Assembly: GCA_050742155.1 (NCBI GenBank)
Contig: JBOGFC010000255.1
Coordinates: 1-45,338, forward strand
DNA from: JBOGFC01 sp050742155
GTDB lineage: Bacteria > Actinomycetota > Acidimicrobiia > Spongiisociales > JALYHC01
DNA length: 45,338 nt
Direction: 5' to 3'
The notes under the pieces: generated by a model
The model's database searches: none
The model's input: only the letters and a program-made list of their open reading frames with translations
Told to the model about the DNA's origin: nothing
Made by a program: the position numbers and the translations under genes
Shown: positions 33,220 through 41,822 of the stretch, piece after piece
How the letters are laid out: every line of letters begins with the position of its first letter
Position numbering within the stretch: position 1 is the first letter of the stretch

Positions 33220-33800
33220 CTTCCGCTCTCTGTCTCGGGTTCCGGTAGCAGTCCTCGCCCTCTCGCGAACTCCCACAACCGTTTCTGGAGTTGCTTTCTT
33301 CCACGGTGGAGCCGCGACATGACCGTCCCGATGGGAATATCGAGGATCTCGGCGATCTCCTTGTAGGAGAACCCTTCCACGTCGGCCAGCAGCACCGGCA
33401 GCCGGAAGTGCTCGGGCAGGCTCTCCACCGCCTCCTTGACCTCCGACTCGACGAAGCTCTCCAGCACCAAGTCTTCGGCGCTCTGGGCGGCGCCGCCGGC
33501 GGTCCGGTCGTTGAGGCGCCGGTAGAGGTAGAGGTTCTCTAGCTCGCCCAGGTCGATCTCGTCCGGCCGCCGCTGGGCCTGGCGATAGCGGTTGATGTAG
33601 CTGTTGGTGAGGATGCGGTAGAGCCAGGCCTTCAGGTTGGTGCCGGCCTGGAAGGAGCCATAGGCCCGATAGCCCTTGAGGAAGGTCTCCTGGACGAGAT
33701 CCTCCGCGTCGGCCGGGTTGCGGGTCATCCGCAGGGCCGCCGAGTAGAGCTGGGGGGCGAATTGCAGCGCGTCACGCTCGAAGTCGGCTTGATCCGCCAT
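33216..33800 (-). CDS. ECF RNA polymerase sigma factor (SigR/SigH-like)
   Basis: 194 residues with sigma region 2 (PADAEDLVQETFLKGYRAYG, LKAWLYRILTNSYINRYRQ) and region 4 (LPEHFRLPVLLADVEGFSYK, GTVMSRLHRGRKQL). The sequence is closest by eye to SigR/SigH, which control the thiol-oxidative stress response. It is coupled to the anti-sigma gene. No clear GGAAT/GTT autoregulatory promoter was recognised upstream, though such promoters are hard to see without a matrix. It lies next to tRNA-Thr, divergently. Confidence 0.93.
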   Translation of the reverse strand: MADQADFERDALQFAPQLYSAALRMTRNPADAEDLVQETFLKGYRAYGSFQAGTNLKAWLYRILTNSYINRYRQAQRRPDEIDLGELENLYLYRRLNDRTAGGAAQSAEDLVLESFVESEVKEAVESLPEHFRLPVLLADVEGFSYKEIAEILDIPIGTVMSRLHRGRKQLQKRLWEFARGRGLLPEPETESGR

Positions 33801-33896
33801 CGATTCCCCTACGTCTTTGCGGGGACGATACCAGCGGGCCGTGACACTTCTTCAGGGAACGGATCGTCCCGAAAGGCGGTTTACCATGCCCTGAGC

Positions 33897-33972
33897 GCCG
33901 GAGTAGCTCAGTCGGCAGAGCAGCTCACTCGTAATGAGCAGGCCAGCGGTTCGATTCCGCTCTCCGGCTCCA
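33897..33972 (+). tRNA. tRNA-Thr (anticodon CGU) with encoded CCA
   Basis: The full cloverleaf can be drawn: acceptor stem GCCGGAG/CTCCGGC (7 of 7 pairs), D-arm GCTC/GAGC, anticodon stem GCTCA/TGAGC with loop CTCGTAA (anticodon CGT), T-arm AGCGG/CCGCT with TTCGATT loop, discriminator T and CCA at 33970-33972. The anticodon decodes ACG (Thr). tRNA 3' ends are common integration sites, and the region that follows looks like a scar. Confidence 0.97.
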
Positions 33973-34680
33973 GTCGATGCCCTTACCGGGATTAGGTTTC
34001 GTGCCGGTCACCGATGAGCTTGCCCGAGGCCCCCTTCGGCCCTTTGCTACCCAACTGCTACCCAAGCCCTTTGGAGCCAGAGCGTCACAGCTGCGAAGAG
34101 AACTGTATGGGGGCCCGACACGCCCAGAGGGCGAACAGGCGGAGAAGTTGGCCCCGATCGAGTCTCAAAGGCTAGGTTCGCAGGCGTGCCCTTTCACTCT
34201 CAGCGGTCCCGGCTTCAGATCAGAAGGCAGTTGCCTCCTTACCGGAGGGTCTCCGAAAGGAGTTCACAGATTGGTCGACCAGCGCATTCCCCGGGCGTTA
34301 AGCGACCCGGGAACGGTGCGGCGATGGGCCGAGAGGTTGGACAAGAGGGCGCTCTCGAAAGTCGTGTTGCTGGTCCCTGCAAGCGTGAAGCTGGTTGAAG
34401 CCTTCGGACTGAATCGCGTTGTCGAGGTCGCTGACCGGTTAGCCGCTCACCAGGTCGACCGCTACTACATCCATCATCCAAGACCTCTCGATGAGATGGT
34501 CCGGAGCACGGTCAAATGTCGTCGTAAAGCTGGCGGCGCTGGCTGTGGTAGTTGGCCAAGTCCCGGACGCAGGAGAAAGGGGCATTGTTGCTCCAGCGCC
34601 CGTTTGCGCTAGAAGGATGCCCCGCCTTGCTCGTACCGCGCGCTACTTCCACAAGTGTCGAGACTCGGCGATAGGACCGT
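33973..34680. other. Low-GC stretch after tRNA-Thr with no recognised gene
   Basis: The base composition is visibly lower in GC than the rest of the window (one sampled 60-base line near 34681 is 50 percent). No known protein family was found on either strand. GCTACCCAACTGCTACCC near 34048 is a short direct repeat. No copy of the tRNA 3' end was found further right, so attachment sites cannot be defined. One ORF with a plausible start lies inside (34271-34612). Confidence 0.5.
34271..34612 (+). CDS. Unrecognised protein, 113 residues, uncertain
   Basis: TTG at 34271 follows AAAGGAG by 8 bases. The first 80 residues (VDQRIPRALSDPGTVRRWAE, KVVLLVPASVKLVEAFGLNR, VEVADRLAAHQVDRYYIHH) look like a real mixed helix/strand protein; the last 30 (Arg/Gly/Ser/Cys-rich) do not. 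It may be the N-terminal remnant of a larger gene. No family recognised. Confidence 0.3.
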   Translation: MVDQRIPRALSDPGTVRRWAERLDKRALSKVVLLVPASVKLVEAFGLNRVVEVADRLAAHQVDRYYIHHPRPLDEMVRSTVKCRRKAGGAGCGSWPSPGRRRKGHCCSSARLR

Positions 34681-34878
34681 TTAATTCGAGTGCCGGATAC
34701 GTCTTGAGACGCCATCGGACTCGGGCATATCAAAGATCTCTCCCAGAGTCTCTACGCAGCTCTCACATATACACACCGATACTTCATCGGGTGCTCGCTC
34801 GGGTCGGCCACTGCATACCAGCCGGCGCTCGAAAGACTCCGCTTCACCACAGAAGGCGCAACAAGGCCCCCCGCTCAC
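34681..34878 (-). CDS. Small ClpX-type zinc-finger protein
   Basis: 65 residues from GTG at 34878. C-x2-C (CAFCGEAESFERRL) and a second C-x2-C (CESCVETLGEIF) 24 residues later match the N-terminal C4 zinc finger of ClpX (CSFCGK...VYICDECVEL). No AAA+ domain follows, so this is a stand-alone finger, either a real small protein or a remnant. The GTG overlaps the TGA of the FAD-protein fragment by 4 bases. Confidence 0.5.
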   Translation of the reverse strand: MSGGPCCAFCGEAESFERRLVCSGRPERAPDEVSVCICESCVETLGEIFDMPESDGVSRRIRHSN

Positions 34879-35090
34879 CAAAGGCGGTCGTGGCCCCGGC
34901 GCAACATCTCGTTCTCGAAACCCAGCTTGCGGACCAGGCCCCCACACTCACCGGTCATCGATTCCCCGATGTGGAAGCGCGGGAAGGCGTCTCGCTCGAC
35001 GATCAGCGAGCTGATGCCTTTCTCGGCCAGGAACAGGGAGCTGGCAGAACCCCCAGGTCCCCCGCCCACGATGACCACATCGGCCTTCAC
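34875..35090 (-). pseudogene. N-terminal fragment of an FAD-dependent oxidoreductase/halogenase-like protein
   Basis: 71 residues starting at GTG 35090: ADVVIVGGGPGGSASSLFLA gives the FAD-binding GxGxxG fold, and RDAFPRFHIGES is typical of flavin-dependent halogenases and geranylgeranyl-reductase-like enzymes. Family members are 380-500 residues; this one stops after LGFENEMLRRGH. The remaining body is missing, so it is a truncated relic. Confidence 0.7.
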
Positions 35091-35091
35091 G

Positions 35092-35350
35092 TCAGTCTCC
35101 CTTCAGCGGGGCCCCGGCCGGGCAGCGACAAAGGCTGGCCGATCTCCGCCGGGCTCCGGTCGCGCACATTCCCCGGCGCATCATGGCCACAGCCGAAAGG
35201 ACGATAGGCGCGGCCACGGCCAATGCCGGCAGGGCGAAGCCGGGCGACATGGAGAGCAGGCCGGCCACCAGCGGCGGGCCCAAGCTCCCGCCGAGCTGGC
35301 TGCTGCCGACGGCCAGGCCGCTGGCGGTTCCCGGCATCCGGTCGGGAATA
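35092..35350 (-). pseudogene. C-terminal fragment of a major-facilitator transporter
   Basis: The readable part (IPDRMPGTASGLAVGSSQLG, then two hydrophobic helices ending at AVAMMRRGM and a short tail) corresponds to the end of an MFS drug-type exporter. The N-terminal ten or more helices are absent, and the frame begins in the middle of the AhpD-like fragment. The stop is two bases before the FAD fragment's GTG, so this junction may be original. Confidence 0.65.
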
Positions 35351-35648
35351 CCTCGGCCGTGTAGGCCGGGTCGAAGAACTCATCCCCCAACACCTTCCCG
35401 TGGGCCAGGCAGCAATAGCTGGATCGCAGGCGGCGGGCGGCGGCGACCGTGGCCAGCTCGTACCGGCGCAGGTCCATACCGGCCTTGATGGCGCCGTTCA
35501 GCTCTCCCCAGGCCCGGTTCACGGCGGGACGGTGGGAGAACGTCTTGGTGTAATTGGCCACGTAGCCCAGGCGGGTGCGGTCTGCCTCATAGAGCGCGGC
35601 CACCGCTTCGTTCGCCGAATCCTCGGCAAAAGTCTCGATGAAGGCCAT
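35340..35648 (-). pseudogene. N-terminal fragment of a carboxymuconolactone-decarboxylase/AhpD-like protein
   Basis: MAFIETFAEDSANEAVAALYEA through SSYCCLAHGKVLGDEFFDP gives the AhpD-like fold with a C-x3-H (CLAHG) active-site pattern. After about EVFPTG the frame leaves the family and reads into the MFS fragment out of frame, up to 35181. Members are usually 150-190 residues, so roughly the last third is lost. GGGAGG precedes the ATG. It lies 39 bases downstream of plsC. Confidence 0.65.
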
Positions 35649-35687
35649 CGGCTCATTCCTCCCGTCGTCGCGTAGTTGAGCCGCAAT

Positions 35688-36332
35688 CTACCGCTGGGCA
35701 CTCAGTCGTTCCTCGACCCATTCCTGCCAGGTCCGGGTCATGGCCGCCCGCCCGCTTGCCCGAAAGTCCTCCGGATTGAGCGGTCGGCCCAGCACGATCC
35801 GGACGCGGGACCGCCGGAGCCGCTTCGAGCCGAGCCCGAAGGAGAGGTCGGTGCCCGAGACCGCCACCGGCAACAGAGGCGCCCCGCTCCGCAGCGACAG
35901 CCAGGCCGCCCCCTGGCGGGGCTCCGTCGCCCCCCAACGATCCACGCGTCGCGCTTCTGGGAAGACGCCCACCGCCCCACCTTGACCCAGATGGGCAAGG
36001 GCGACTCGCATCGCCCTGATCGGTACCTTGGTTCCCCGGGGCACCGGGATGGCTCCCAGGCCGAGCAACACTGCGTCGAAGAAGCGATTCAGGCCGAACA
36101 GCTCATCCAGTGCCAGGAAGCGAACCGGCCGTCGCACCGCCACGCCTACCAAGGGGGGATCCAGGTGGGAGAAGTGGTTGGCGGCCACCACCAGGGAACC
36201 CTTGCGGGGTACGTGGGCGGCTCCCTCCACACGCAGGCTCCAGCCGGCGGCGGCCAGCGCACGGGCCAGCGGCCACAGCGGACGCCACAACGCCCGGCCC
36301 GGCTGCGGGAAGCCGGGGTCAGTCCACCGCAC
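35688..36332 (-). CDS. plsC: 1-acyl-sn-glycerol-3-phosphate acyltransferase (PlsC family)
   Basis: 214 residues. The acyltransferase motif NH-x4-D is ANHFSHLDPPLVG, and FPEARRVDRWG is the third block. The protein makes phosphatidic acid from lysophosphatidic acid at the membrane. GTG at 36332 was chosen; it overlaps the end of holB by 14 bases, while longer readings run inside holB. The GALAR-type upstream region is weakly hydrophobic. Confidence 0.85.
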   Translation of the reverse strand: MRWTDPGFPQPGRALWRPLWPLARALAAAGWSLRVEGAAHVPRKGSLVVAANHFSHLDPPLVGVAVRRPVRFLALDELFGLNRFFDAVLLGLGAIPVPRGTKVPIRAMRVALAHLGQGGAVGVFPEARRVDRWGATEPRQGAAWLSLRSGAPLLPVAVSGTDLSFGLGSKRLRRSRVRIVLGRPLNPEDFRASGRAAMTRTWQEWVEERLSAQR

Positions 36333-37416
36333 CAAGGTCGGCGAAGAGGCTGGCCAGCACCAGCTGAGGTCGCTGGTTGGCCCGCAGGCCCTCCACCGCC
36401 TCCAGGACACGCTCTGCCCCAGCCACCGCCGCCGGCGGAGACAGGGAGGCCAGGGCGGTTCCCGGGATGTCTCGGTTGCGGATCGGTGCTCCGTGTTGGG
36501 CGGCCGCTGCGTCCCGGTACCACGAGGCGAGGATCTCCAGGCCGGTGACGAAGAGCGTCTGGGTGGCCCGCCGCAGCTCCCGCTCCTGTCGGTCGCCCAT
36601 GGCGCGGTGGAAAGGAGTCTCCGAGTCCACCGACGCCCGCTCCGCTTGGTGGCGCTCCCTCAGCGCCGCCAAGAGCGGCTCCGCGGCGTCGAGCACGCCC
36701 TCCGCCAGGCGAATCGCATCTCCCGGCCGCGGGCTCACCTGCAGCGGCACCGCCAGCCAAGCCTTTCGGAAGGCGGCTACCTCCGGACGGGTGGCCAGGG
36801 CCAGCGCCAAGCCGGGGCGTCCTCCGGAGATCAGAGATGCCTCCTCGGCCTGCGGTGGCTCGACCCCCATCCTCACCAGCGACTCGGCAACCTCCTCGTC
36901 GCCTATCCGCCCGAGATAGATGAGCCGGGCCCGGCTGGCGACGGTCGGGGGTAGCTCGTCTTCCCCCTCCACCGCCAGCAGGAATACCGTGCTGGCGGTG
37001 GGCTCCTCCAGGGTCTTCAGCAGGGCATTAGCCGCTTGCTCGTTCATGCTGCCGGCCTCCTCGAAGAGAAAGACCTTGCGGGAAGCCTCCACCGGGGCAA
37101 GGGTGGCCGCGGCCACGGTCGTTCTCGCCTGGTCGACGGTGAGGGCCGTCCTGCCCTCCGGCTCCACCACCGTCAGGTCCGGGTGGTTCCCCTCCAGCGT
37201 CCGCCGGCAGTGCGAGCAGGTGCCTTCGTGCACTCCTTCCTGAGGGCAGAGGAGAGCGGCGGCGAAGCGGCGGGCCACGGTGGCTTTCCCCACGCTGCCC
37301 GGCCCCACGAAGAGATAAACCTGGGCCGGACGGGCCAGCTCCTGCCCCAGCAAGGCGAGCACCGGCTGATGGCCCACCACGTCATCGAAGACGTTGAGAA
37401 CCTTCACACCGGCCAC
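36319..37416 (-). CDS. holB: DNA polymerase III delta-prime subunit
   Basis: 365 residues of the clamp-loader delta' type. A P-loop is present (FVGPGSVGKATVARRFA) but with A instead of S/T after GK, normal for a non-hydrolysing subunit. The zinc module has C-x2-C (CSHCRR), and the sensor-1 region is FLFEEAGSMNEQAANALLKTLEEPT. It loads the beta clamp with DnaX and HolA. The GTG start overlaps the tmk stop, as in many genomes. Confidence 0.92.
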   Translation of the reverse strand: MAGVKVLNVFDDVVGHQPVLALLGQELARPAQVYLFVGPGSVGKATVARRFAAALLCPQEGVHEGTCSHCRRTLEGNHPDLTVVEPEGRTALTVDQARTTVAAATLAPVEASRKVFLFEEAGSMNEQAANALLKTLEEPTASTVFLLAVEGEDELPPTVASRARLIYLGRIGDEEVAESLVRMGVEPPQAEEASLISGGRPGLALALATRPEVAAFRKAWLAVPLQVSPRPGDAIRLAEGVLDAAEPLLAALRERHQAERASVDSETPFHRAMGDRQERELRRATQTLFVTGLEILASWYRDAAAAQHGAPIRNRDIPGTALASLSPPAAVAGAERVLEAVEGLRANQRPQLVLASLFADLGAVD

Positions 37417-38018
37417 CGGGAGCCGACCAGCTTGAGCACCTCGTCGACCACCTCATCGAGCGGCCGGCCCGCCTCCACGACGACGAAGCGGTCCGGCTCG
37501 GCCGCCGCCAGCTCCTCGAAGGCACCGGCCACCCGCCGCCAGAAGGCGCCCTTCTCGCCGCGGAAGCGGTCGGCCACCCGCTGGCGGGCCAAGCCGTCGT
37601 CCGGGTCGACGGTGAGCAGCACCACCAGCTCCGGCCACACCTTCCCGAGACCGGCTTCGTTCACCTGCCTCACCGCCTCGATCCCCAGGCGTCTCCCCAC
37701 CCCCTGGTAGGCGAGGGACGAATACACCGAACGGTCGCCCACCACCCACCGGCCCTCCCCCAGTGCCGGTCCCACCACCTCGGTGGCCAGCTGGGCCCGG
37801 GCGGCGGCGAACAGCAGCGCCTCGGCCCAGGCGGAGATACGACTGTCGGGGTCGAGCAGGATCTCCCTGATCCGCTCCCCGATCTGGGTTCCGCCCGGTT
37901 CCCGGACCGCCACCACCGACTCGCCCCGTTCCTCCAGCCAGCCGGCCAACCGTCCGGCCACCGTCGTCTTACCGGCTCCCTCCAGACCCTCGATGACCAG
38001 GTAATGGCCGTTTGTCAC
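37404..38018 (-). CDS. tmk: Thymidylate kinase
   Basis: 204 residues phosphorylating dTMP to dTDP. P-loop GLEGAGKTT near residue 10, the DR-x motif with GDRSVYSSLAYQG, and REPGGTQIGE. The LID carries RFRGEKGAFWRR. It precedes holB, the usual pair, and follows the MFS gene with a 4-base overlap. Confidence 0.95.
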   Translation of the reverse strand: MTNGHYLVIEGLEGAGKTTVAGRLAGWLEERGESVVAVREPGGTQIGERIREILLDPDSRISAWAEALLFAAARAQLATEVVGPALGEGRWVVGDRSVYSSLAYQGVGRRLGIEAVRQVNEAGLGKVWPELVVLLTVDPDDGLARQRVADRFRGEKGAFWRRVAGAFEELAAAEPDRFVVVEAGRPLDEVVDEVLKLVGSRWPV

Positions 38019-39451
38019 GGGTCATCGACCGGCGGGCGCTCTTCCTCCGTGCTCCGGCTGCGAGGTCCCCCGCGTAGCGACGTGAAATCGCGGGAGGCCG
38101 CCTCGAAAGAGCGCAGCGCCTCCGGGGTGAGCTTGGGCCGGTGGAACATCGAGCGCACGCTCCACAGGGTGCCCAAGCCTGCCAGGACGATGATGACCCC
38201 TCCCAGGAAGAGGACGTTGCGGGTCCCGTTGTCGAATGGTGGAGCCAGCACGCCGTGCAACGCCGCCGCCGAGATGCCGGCCAGGCCGATGGCGGCCAGC
38301 ATCCCGCTCCTCACCAGGGTGAGCAGGGCTCCGAAGGTACGGCCCCGGATGCGATCCTCCACCTCTTCGTGCAGGTGGGTGAAGCCCATCACGTAGGCCG
38401 CTCCACTCCCCAAGCCCAAGAGGAAGATCCACCAGGCCGCCCCGCCGACCGTCCGCATCAGCGCGGCGGCCGCCAATGCCGTCCCGCTGACCAGCAGGCT
38501 GAGGCCGAACATCACGTCCCGGCGGAACAGGTAGCTGCCGAAGGCCGCCATGGTCAGCATGCCCAGCCCGGCCCCGGTGCCCAGCACGGTGACCAGGGCC
38601 CCGAACCCGGCCGAGTCGGCCCCCAGCACCCCCCGGGCATACGGGAGCCCCAGGGCGATCACCATGCCGCCCCCAAACAGGGCGGTGGCCATGCCCACCA
38701 CCACCGTGCGGACCTTCCGCCGGGTGGCCACGAAGGTCAGGCCTTCCAGGAGCTCCCGCGCCGGCTCCCGGAGGCTGAATCCTGCCCGGGGCGGCGGTGC
38801 TTGGCGAGCCGGGCGCTCCGGGAACCGCATGGTCCAGATGAGGAAGGCCGCCGCCAGGAAGGTGAACGAGTCCACCACGAAGGCGAGGGACTCCGGGGAG
38901 ACGAGCAGGCCCAGCCCCACGATCACCCCGCCCAGCTTGGCCAGCAGGGCGAACACCGCCGACCCGAGCGGGAAGGTCCCGTAGGCGGCCCCCAGGGACA
39001 GGCTGTTGGCGGTGACCAGGCGGTGAGAGGGGACCAGGTTGGGAACGGTGGCCTCTTTGGCCGGCGCCCACACCAGCATCAGCAGCTCCAGGGCCACCGA
39101 CACGGCGAACAGGGAACGCAGGTCTTCCACGAACAGCAGCCCGAGCACCAGCACGCCTCGGCCCAGGTCGGCGATCAGCATGGTCTTGCGACGGTCCCAG
39201 CGGTCGGCGATCACCCCGGCTACGGGGCCCACCACCAGGCCGGGGAGGATGCGAGCCACCAGCGGGACCAGGATGGCCGTCTCCACCGAGCCCCCCCGGC
39301 CGCCGATGCGGGCCGCCAGCGCCAAGGTGGCCAGGAAGGCCACCCAGTCACCGAGGCTGGAGATGAAGCCGGCCCACCACAACCGGGCGAAAGGGCCCCG
39401 CCGCACCAGCTCCCAAGCGGAGCCGCCCTGCGCTATACCCGGGCGATCCAT
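38015..39451 (-). CDS. MFS transporter (12-helix permease)
   Basis: 478 residues from ATG 39451 (MDRPGIAQGG). About twelve hydrophobic segments, with the signature-like loop ADRWDRRKTMLIADLGRG after the second helix, characteristic of macrolide/enterobactin-type exporters (MFS_3). The C-terminal 50 residues are hydrophilic. Substrate unknown. A longer reading would begin inside topA. Position between topA and tmk. Confidence 0.88.
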   Translation of the reverse strand: MDRPGIAQGGSAWELVRRGPFARLWWAGFISSLGDWVAFLATLALAARIGGRGGSVETAILVPLVARILPGLVVGPVAGVIADRWDRRKTMLIADLGRGVLVLGLLFVEDLRSLFAVSVALELLMLVWAPAKEATVPNLVPSHRLVTANSLSLGAAYGTFPLGSAVFALLAKLGGVIVGLGLLVSPESLAFVVDSFTFLAAAFLIWTMRFPERPARQAPPPRAGFSLREPARELLEGLTFVATRRKVRTVVVGMATALFGGGMVIALGLPYARGVLGADSAGFGALVTVLGTGAGLGMLTMAAFGSYLFRRDVMFGLSLLVSGTALAAAALMRTVGGAAWWIFLLGLGSGAAYVMGFTHLHEEVEDRIRGRTFGALLTLVRSGMLAAIGLAGISAAALHGVLAPPFDNGTRNVLFLGGVIIVLAGLGTLWSVRSMFHRPKLTPEALRSFEAASRDFTSLRGGPRSRSTEEERPPVDDP

Positions 39452-39464
39452 AGCCACCACGCTA

Positions 39465-41762
39465 TCAAGATGCCGCCTGCACCACGTGGCCACAGGAGCT
39501 GCAGGCCGCCCCGCCGTCCTGCTCGGTGACCAGGCCCTCACACTCCGGACAGGGGTCTGGCAGGGGAAGCTTGCTGATGGTGAAGCGGCACTGCGGGTAA
39601 CGGGAGCAGCCGTAGAACACCCCGCGGCGGCCCCGCCGCGCCACCAGCTCCCCTTCCCGGCAATCCGGACACCGTGCTCCGGTGGAGACGGCCTTCTCCT
39701 TCTTCACGTAGCGGCACTCCGGGTAGCGCTCGCAGCCCACGAACGGCCCGTAGCGGCCCGTGCGCCGGACCAGCTGGCCCTCCCCGCACTCCGGGCAGCG
39801 CTCCTCGAGCCGCTCCGGCTCGGGACGCGGCCCCCGCAGGTCCTCGGAGTAGTCGCACTCGGGATAGCCGGAACAGGCGATGAACTTGCCGAAGCGGCCG
39901 AAGCGCTCCACCAACGGCCGCGAGCAGTTCGGGCAGGCCCGGTCGAGCTCGGTCATGAAGTCGTCCTTGGTGACCTCGGCCTCCTTCTTCTCGACCAGGC
40001 GGGCGAAGGGGTCGTAGAAGGTGCGCACCAGCGGCTGCCAGCGCAGGTCTCCGGCGGCGATACGGTCCAGGTCCTCCTCCATGCGGGCGGTGAACTCCAC
40101 GTCGACGATCTCCGGGAAGTGGCGCTTGAGGGCGTCGGTGACCCGTTCCCCGAGCTCGGTGGGCAGGAAGCGGCGGGAGTCCAGTTCCACGTAGCCGCGA
40201 TCTTGCAGAGTTCCGATGATCTGGGCATAGGTGGAGGGCCGGCCGATGCCGAGCGACTCCAGCTCCTTGACCAAGCTGGCCTCGGTGAACCGAGGCGGGG
40301 GCTGGGTGAAATGCTGCTCGGGCCGCACCGCCTCGAGAGTGGGAGCCGTGCCCTGCTGGAGCGGCGGAAGGGTGCCCTCCTCCGGCTCTTCCTCGTCCCG
40401 GCCTTCCTGATAGAGCCTGAGGAAACCGTCGAAGCGCAGCGTCTGGCCGGTGGCCCGCAGCCCGTAGGTGTTCGGTCTTTCGTCTTCAGGGGGTCGTCGG
40501 CTTTGGTGGTCGGCCTCTCCGCCTTCGAGCCTCCGACCCCCCGAACCCCCCGGCCGGGTAGCCGAGATGCTGGCGGTGGTGGCGTCGAAGACCGCCTCCG
40601 CCATCTGGGTGGCCACCGCCCTCCTCCAGATCAGCTCGTAGAGGCGGAGCTGGTCCCGCTCCAGGTGACGGGCCACTGCCTCCGGGGTGCGCTCCGCCGA
40701 GGTGGGCCGGATCGCCTCGTGGGCCTCCTGGGACCGCTTGGAGGTGGCCTTGAAGGTACGAGGCGACTTCAGGGCGTAGCGGGCCCCAAAGGTACGAGCC
40801 ACGTACTCGTTGAGCTCGGTCAGGGCGTCCCCGCCGATCTGCACCGAGTCGGTCCGCATGTAGGTGATCAGGCCTACCTGCTCGTCCGCCAGCTCGATCC
40901 CCTGGTAGAGCTGCTGAGCCACCCGCATGGTCCGCCGGGCCGAGAACCCCAGCTTGCGGGCCGCCTCCTGCTGCAAGGTGGAGGTGGTGAACGGCGGGGC
41001 CGGGTAACGGCGACGTTCCCTGGTCTCCACCTGCTCCACCCGGTAGGCGGCCCGTTCCAGGTCCCCCACGATGGGGGCCACCTGCTCGTGGCTCTTCAGG
41101 TCGAGCTTGCCGAGCTTGACGCCTTCCACGGCCACCAGGACGGCCGTGAAGCCCTCCTGATCATCGGTGAGGAGGTGGGCATGGATGCTCCAGTACTCCT
41201 CGGCGACGAACGCGCGGATCTCCCGCTCACGGTCGACGATGAGGCGCAGGGCCGCCGACTGCACGCGTCCGGCCGAGAGCCCCCGCCGGATCCAGCGCGA
41301 GATGAGCGGCGACAACGTGTAGCCGACCAGTCGGTCGATGACTCTGCGGGCCTGCTGGGCATCGACAAGATGGTGGTCGATGTCGCGCGGGCGATCGAAG
41401 GCCTGGCGCACGGCGTTGGCGGTGATCTCGGAGAAGACCACCCGACGGATACGCCCGCCGGGAACCTTGGCCGCTTCGGCCACGTGCCAGGCTATCGCCT
41501 CACCCTCCCGGTCGAGGTCGGTGGCCAGGTAGACCGTCTCCGCGCTCTTCACCGCCTTGCGGAGCTCGTCCACCACCTTGCGCTTCTCCTTGGGCACCAG
41601 GTAGTGAGGCGTCAGGTCCCCCTCGAGGTCGACCCCCATCTTGGTCTTGGGGAGATCCCGGACGTGGCCGAACGAGGCGCGCACGTCATATCCGCGCCCC
41701 AGGTACTTCTTGATGGTCTTCGCCTTGGTGGGCGATTCGACGACGACGAGGTTCTTGGCCAT
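39465..41762 (-). CDS. topA: DNA topoisomerase I (type IA)
   Basis: 765 residues relaxing negative supercoils. The Toprim domain has VVVESPTKAKTI (E9) and TDLDREGEAIAWH (DxDxxG). The catalytic tyrosine is in GLITYMRTDS. The C-terminus has four C4-type zinc-binding repeats (CPNCSRPL...CSGYPECDY; CPECGEG...CERYPECRY; CPDCREG...CSRYPQCRF; and a shorter CPEC...CSSCG). Many actinobacterial TopA proteins have lysine-rich tails instead, so the intact zinc repeats are notable. A start codon ATG at 41762. Confidence 0.96.
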   Translation of the reverse strand: MAKNLVVVESPTKAKTIKKYLGRGYDVRASFGHVRDLPKTKMGVDLEGDLTPHYLVPKEKRKVVDELRKAVKSAETVYLATDLDREGEAIAWHVAEAAKVPGGRIRRVVFSEITANAVRQAFDRPRDIDHHLVDAQQARRVIDRLVGYTLSPLISRWIRRGLSAGRVQSAALRLIVDREREIRAFVAEEYWSIHAHLLTDDQEGFTAVLVAVEGVKLGKLDLKSHEQVAPIVGDLERAAYRVEQVETRERRRYPAPPFTTSTLQQEAARKLGFSARRTMRVAQQLYQGIELADEQVGLITYMRTDSVQIGGDALTELNEYVARTFGARYALKSPRTFKATSKRSQEAHEAIRPTSAERTPEAVARHLERDQLRLYELIWRRAVATQMAEAVFDATTASISATRPGGSGGRRLEGGEADHQSRRPPEDERPNTYGLRATGQTLRFDGFLRLYQEGRDEEEPEEGTLPPLQQGTAPTLEAVRPEQHFTQPPPRFTEASLVKELESLGIGRPSTYAQIIGTLQDRGYVELDSRRFLPTELGERVTDALKRHFPEIVDVEFTARMEEDLDRIAAGDLRWQPLVRTFYDPFARLVEKKEAEVTKDDFMTELDRACPNCSRPLVERFGRFGKFIACSGYPECDYSEDLRGPRPEPERLEERCPECGEGQLVRRTGRYGPFVGCERYPECRYVKKEKAVSTGARCPDCREGELVARRGRRGVFYGCSRYPQCRFTISKLPLPDPCPECEGLVTEQDGGAACSSCGHVVQAAS

Positions 41763-41822
41763 GGGATAGCGTCCCTAGATACGGCTTGGGGAACGCAAAG
41801 TCAAGGCATCCGCCCTCGCCGG

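Noticed and set aside
34491..35207. Plus-strand ORF of 238 codons across the graveyard
   Set aside because: It is antisense to recognisable FAD-protein and MFS fragments and has no family features.
33897..35700. Attachment-site duplication of the tRNA-Thr 3' end
   Set aside because: No second copy of the last 20 or so tRNA bases was found by eye to the right, so an integrated element cannot be delimited, and no integrase is present.
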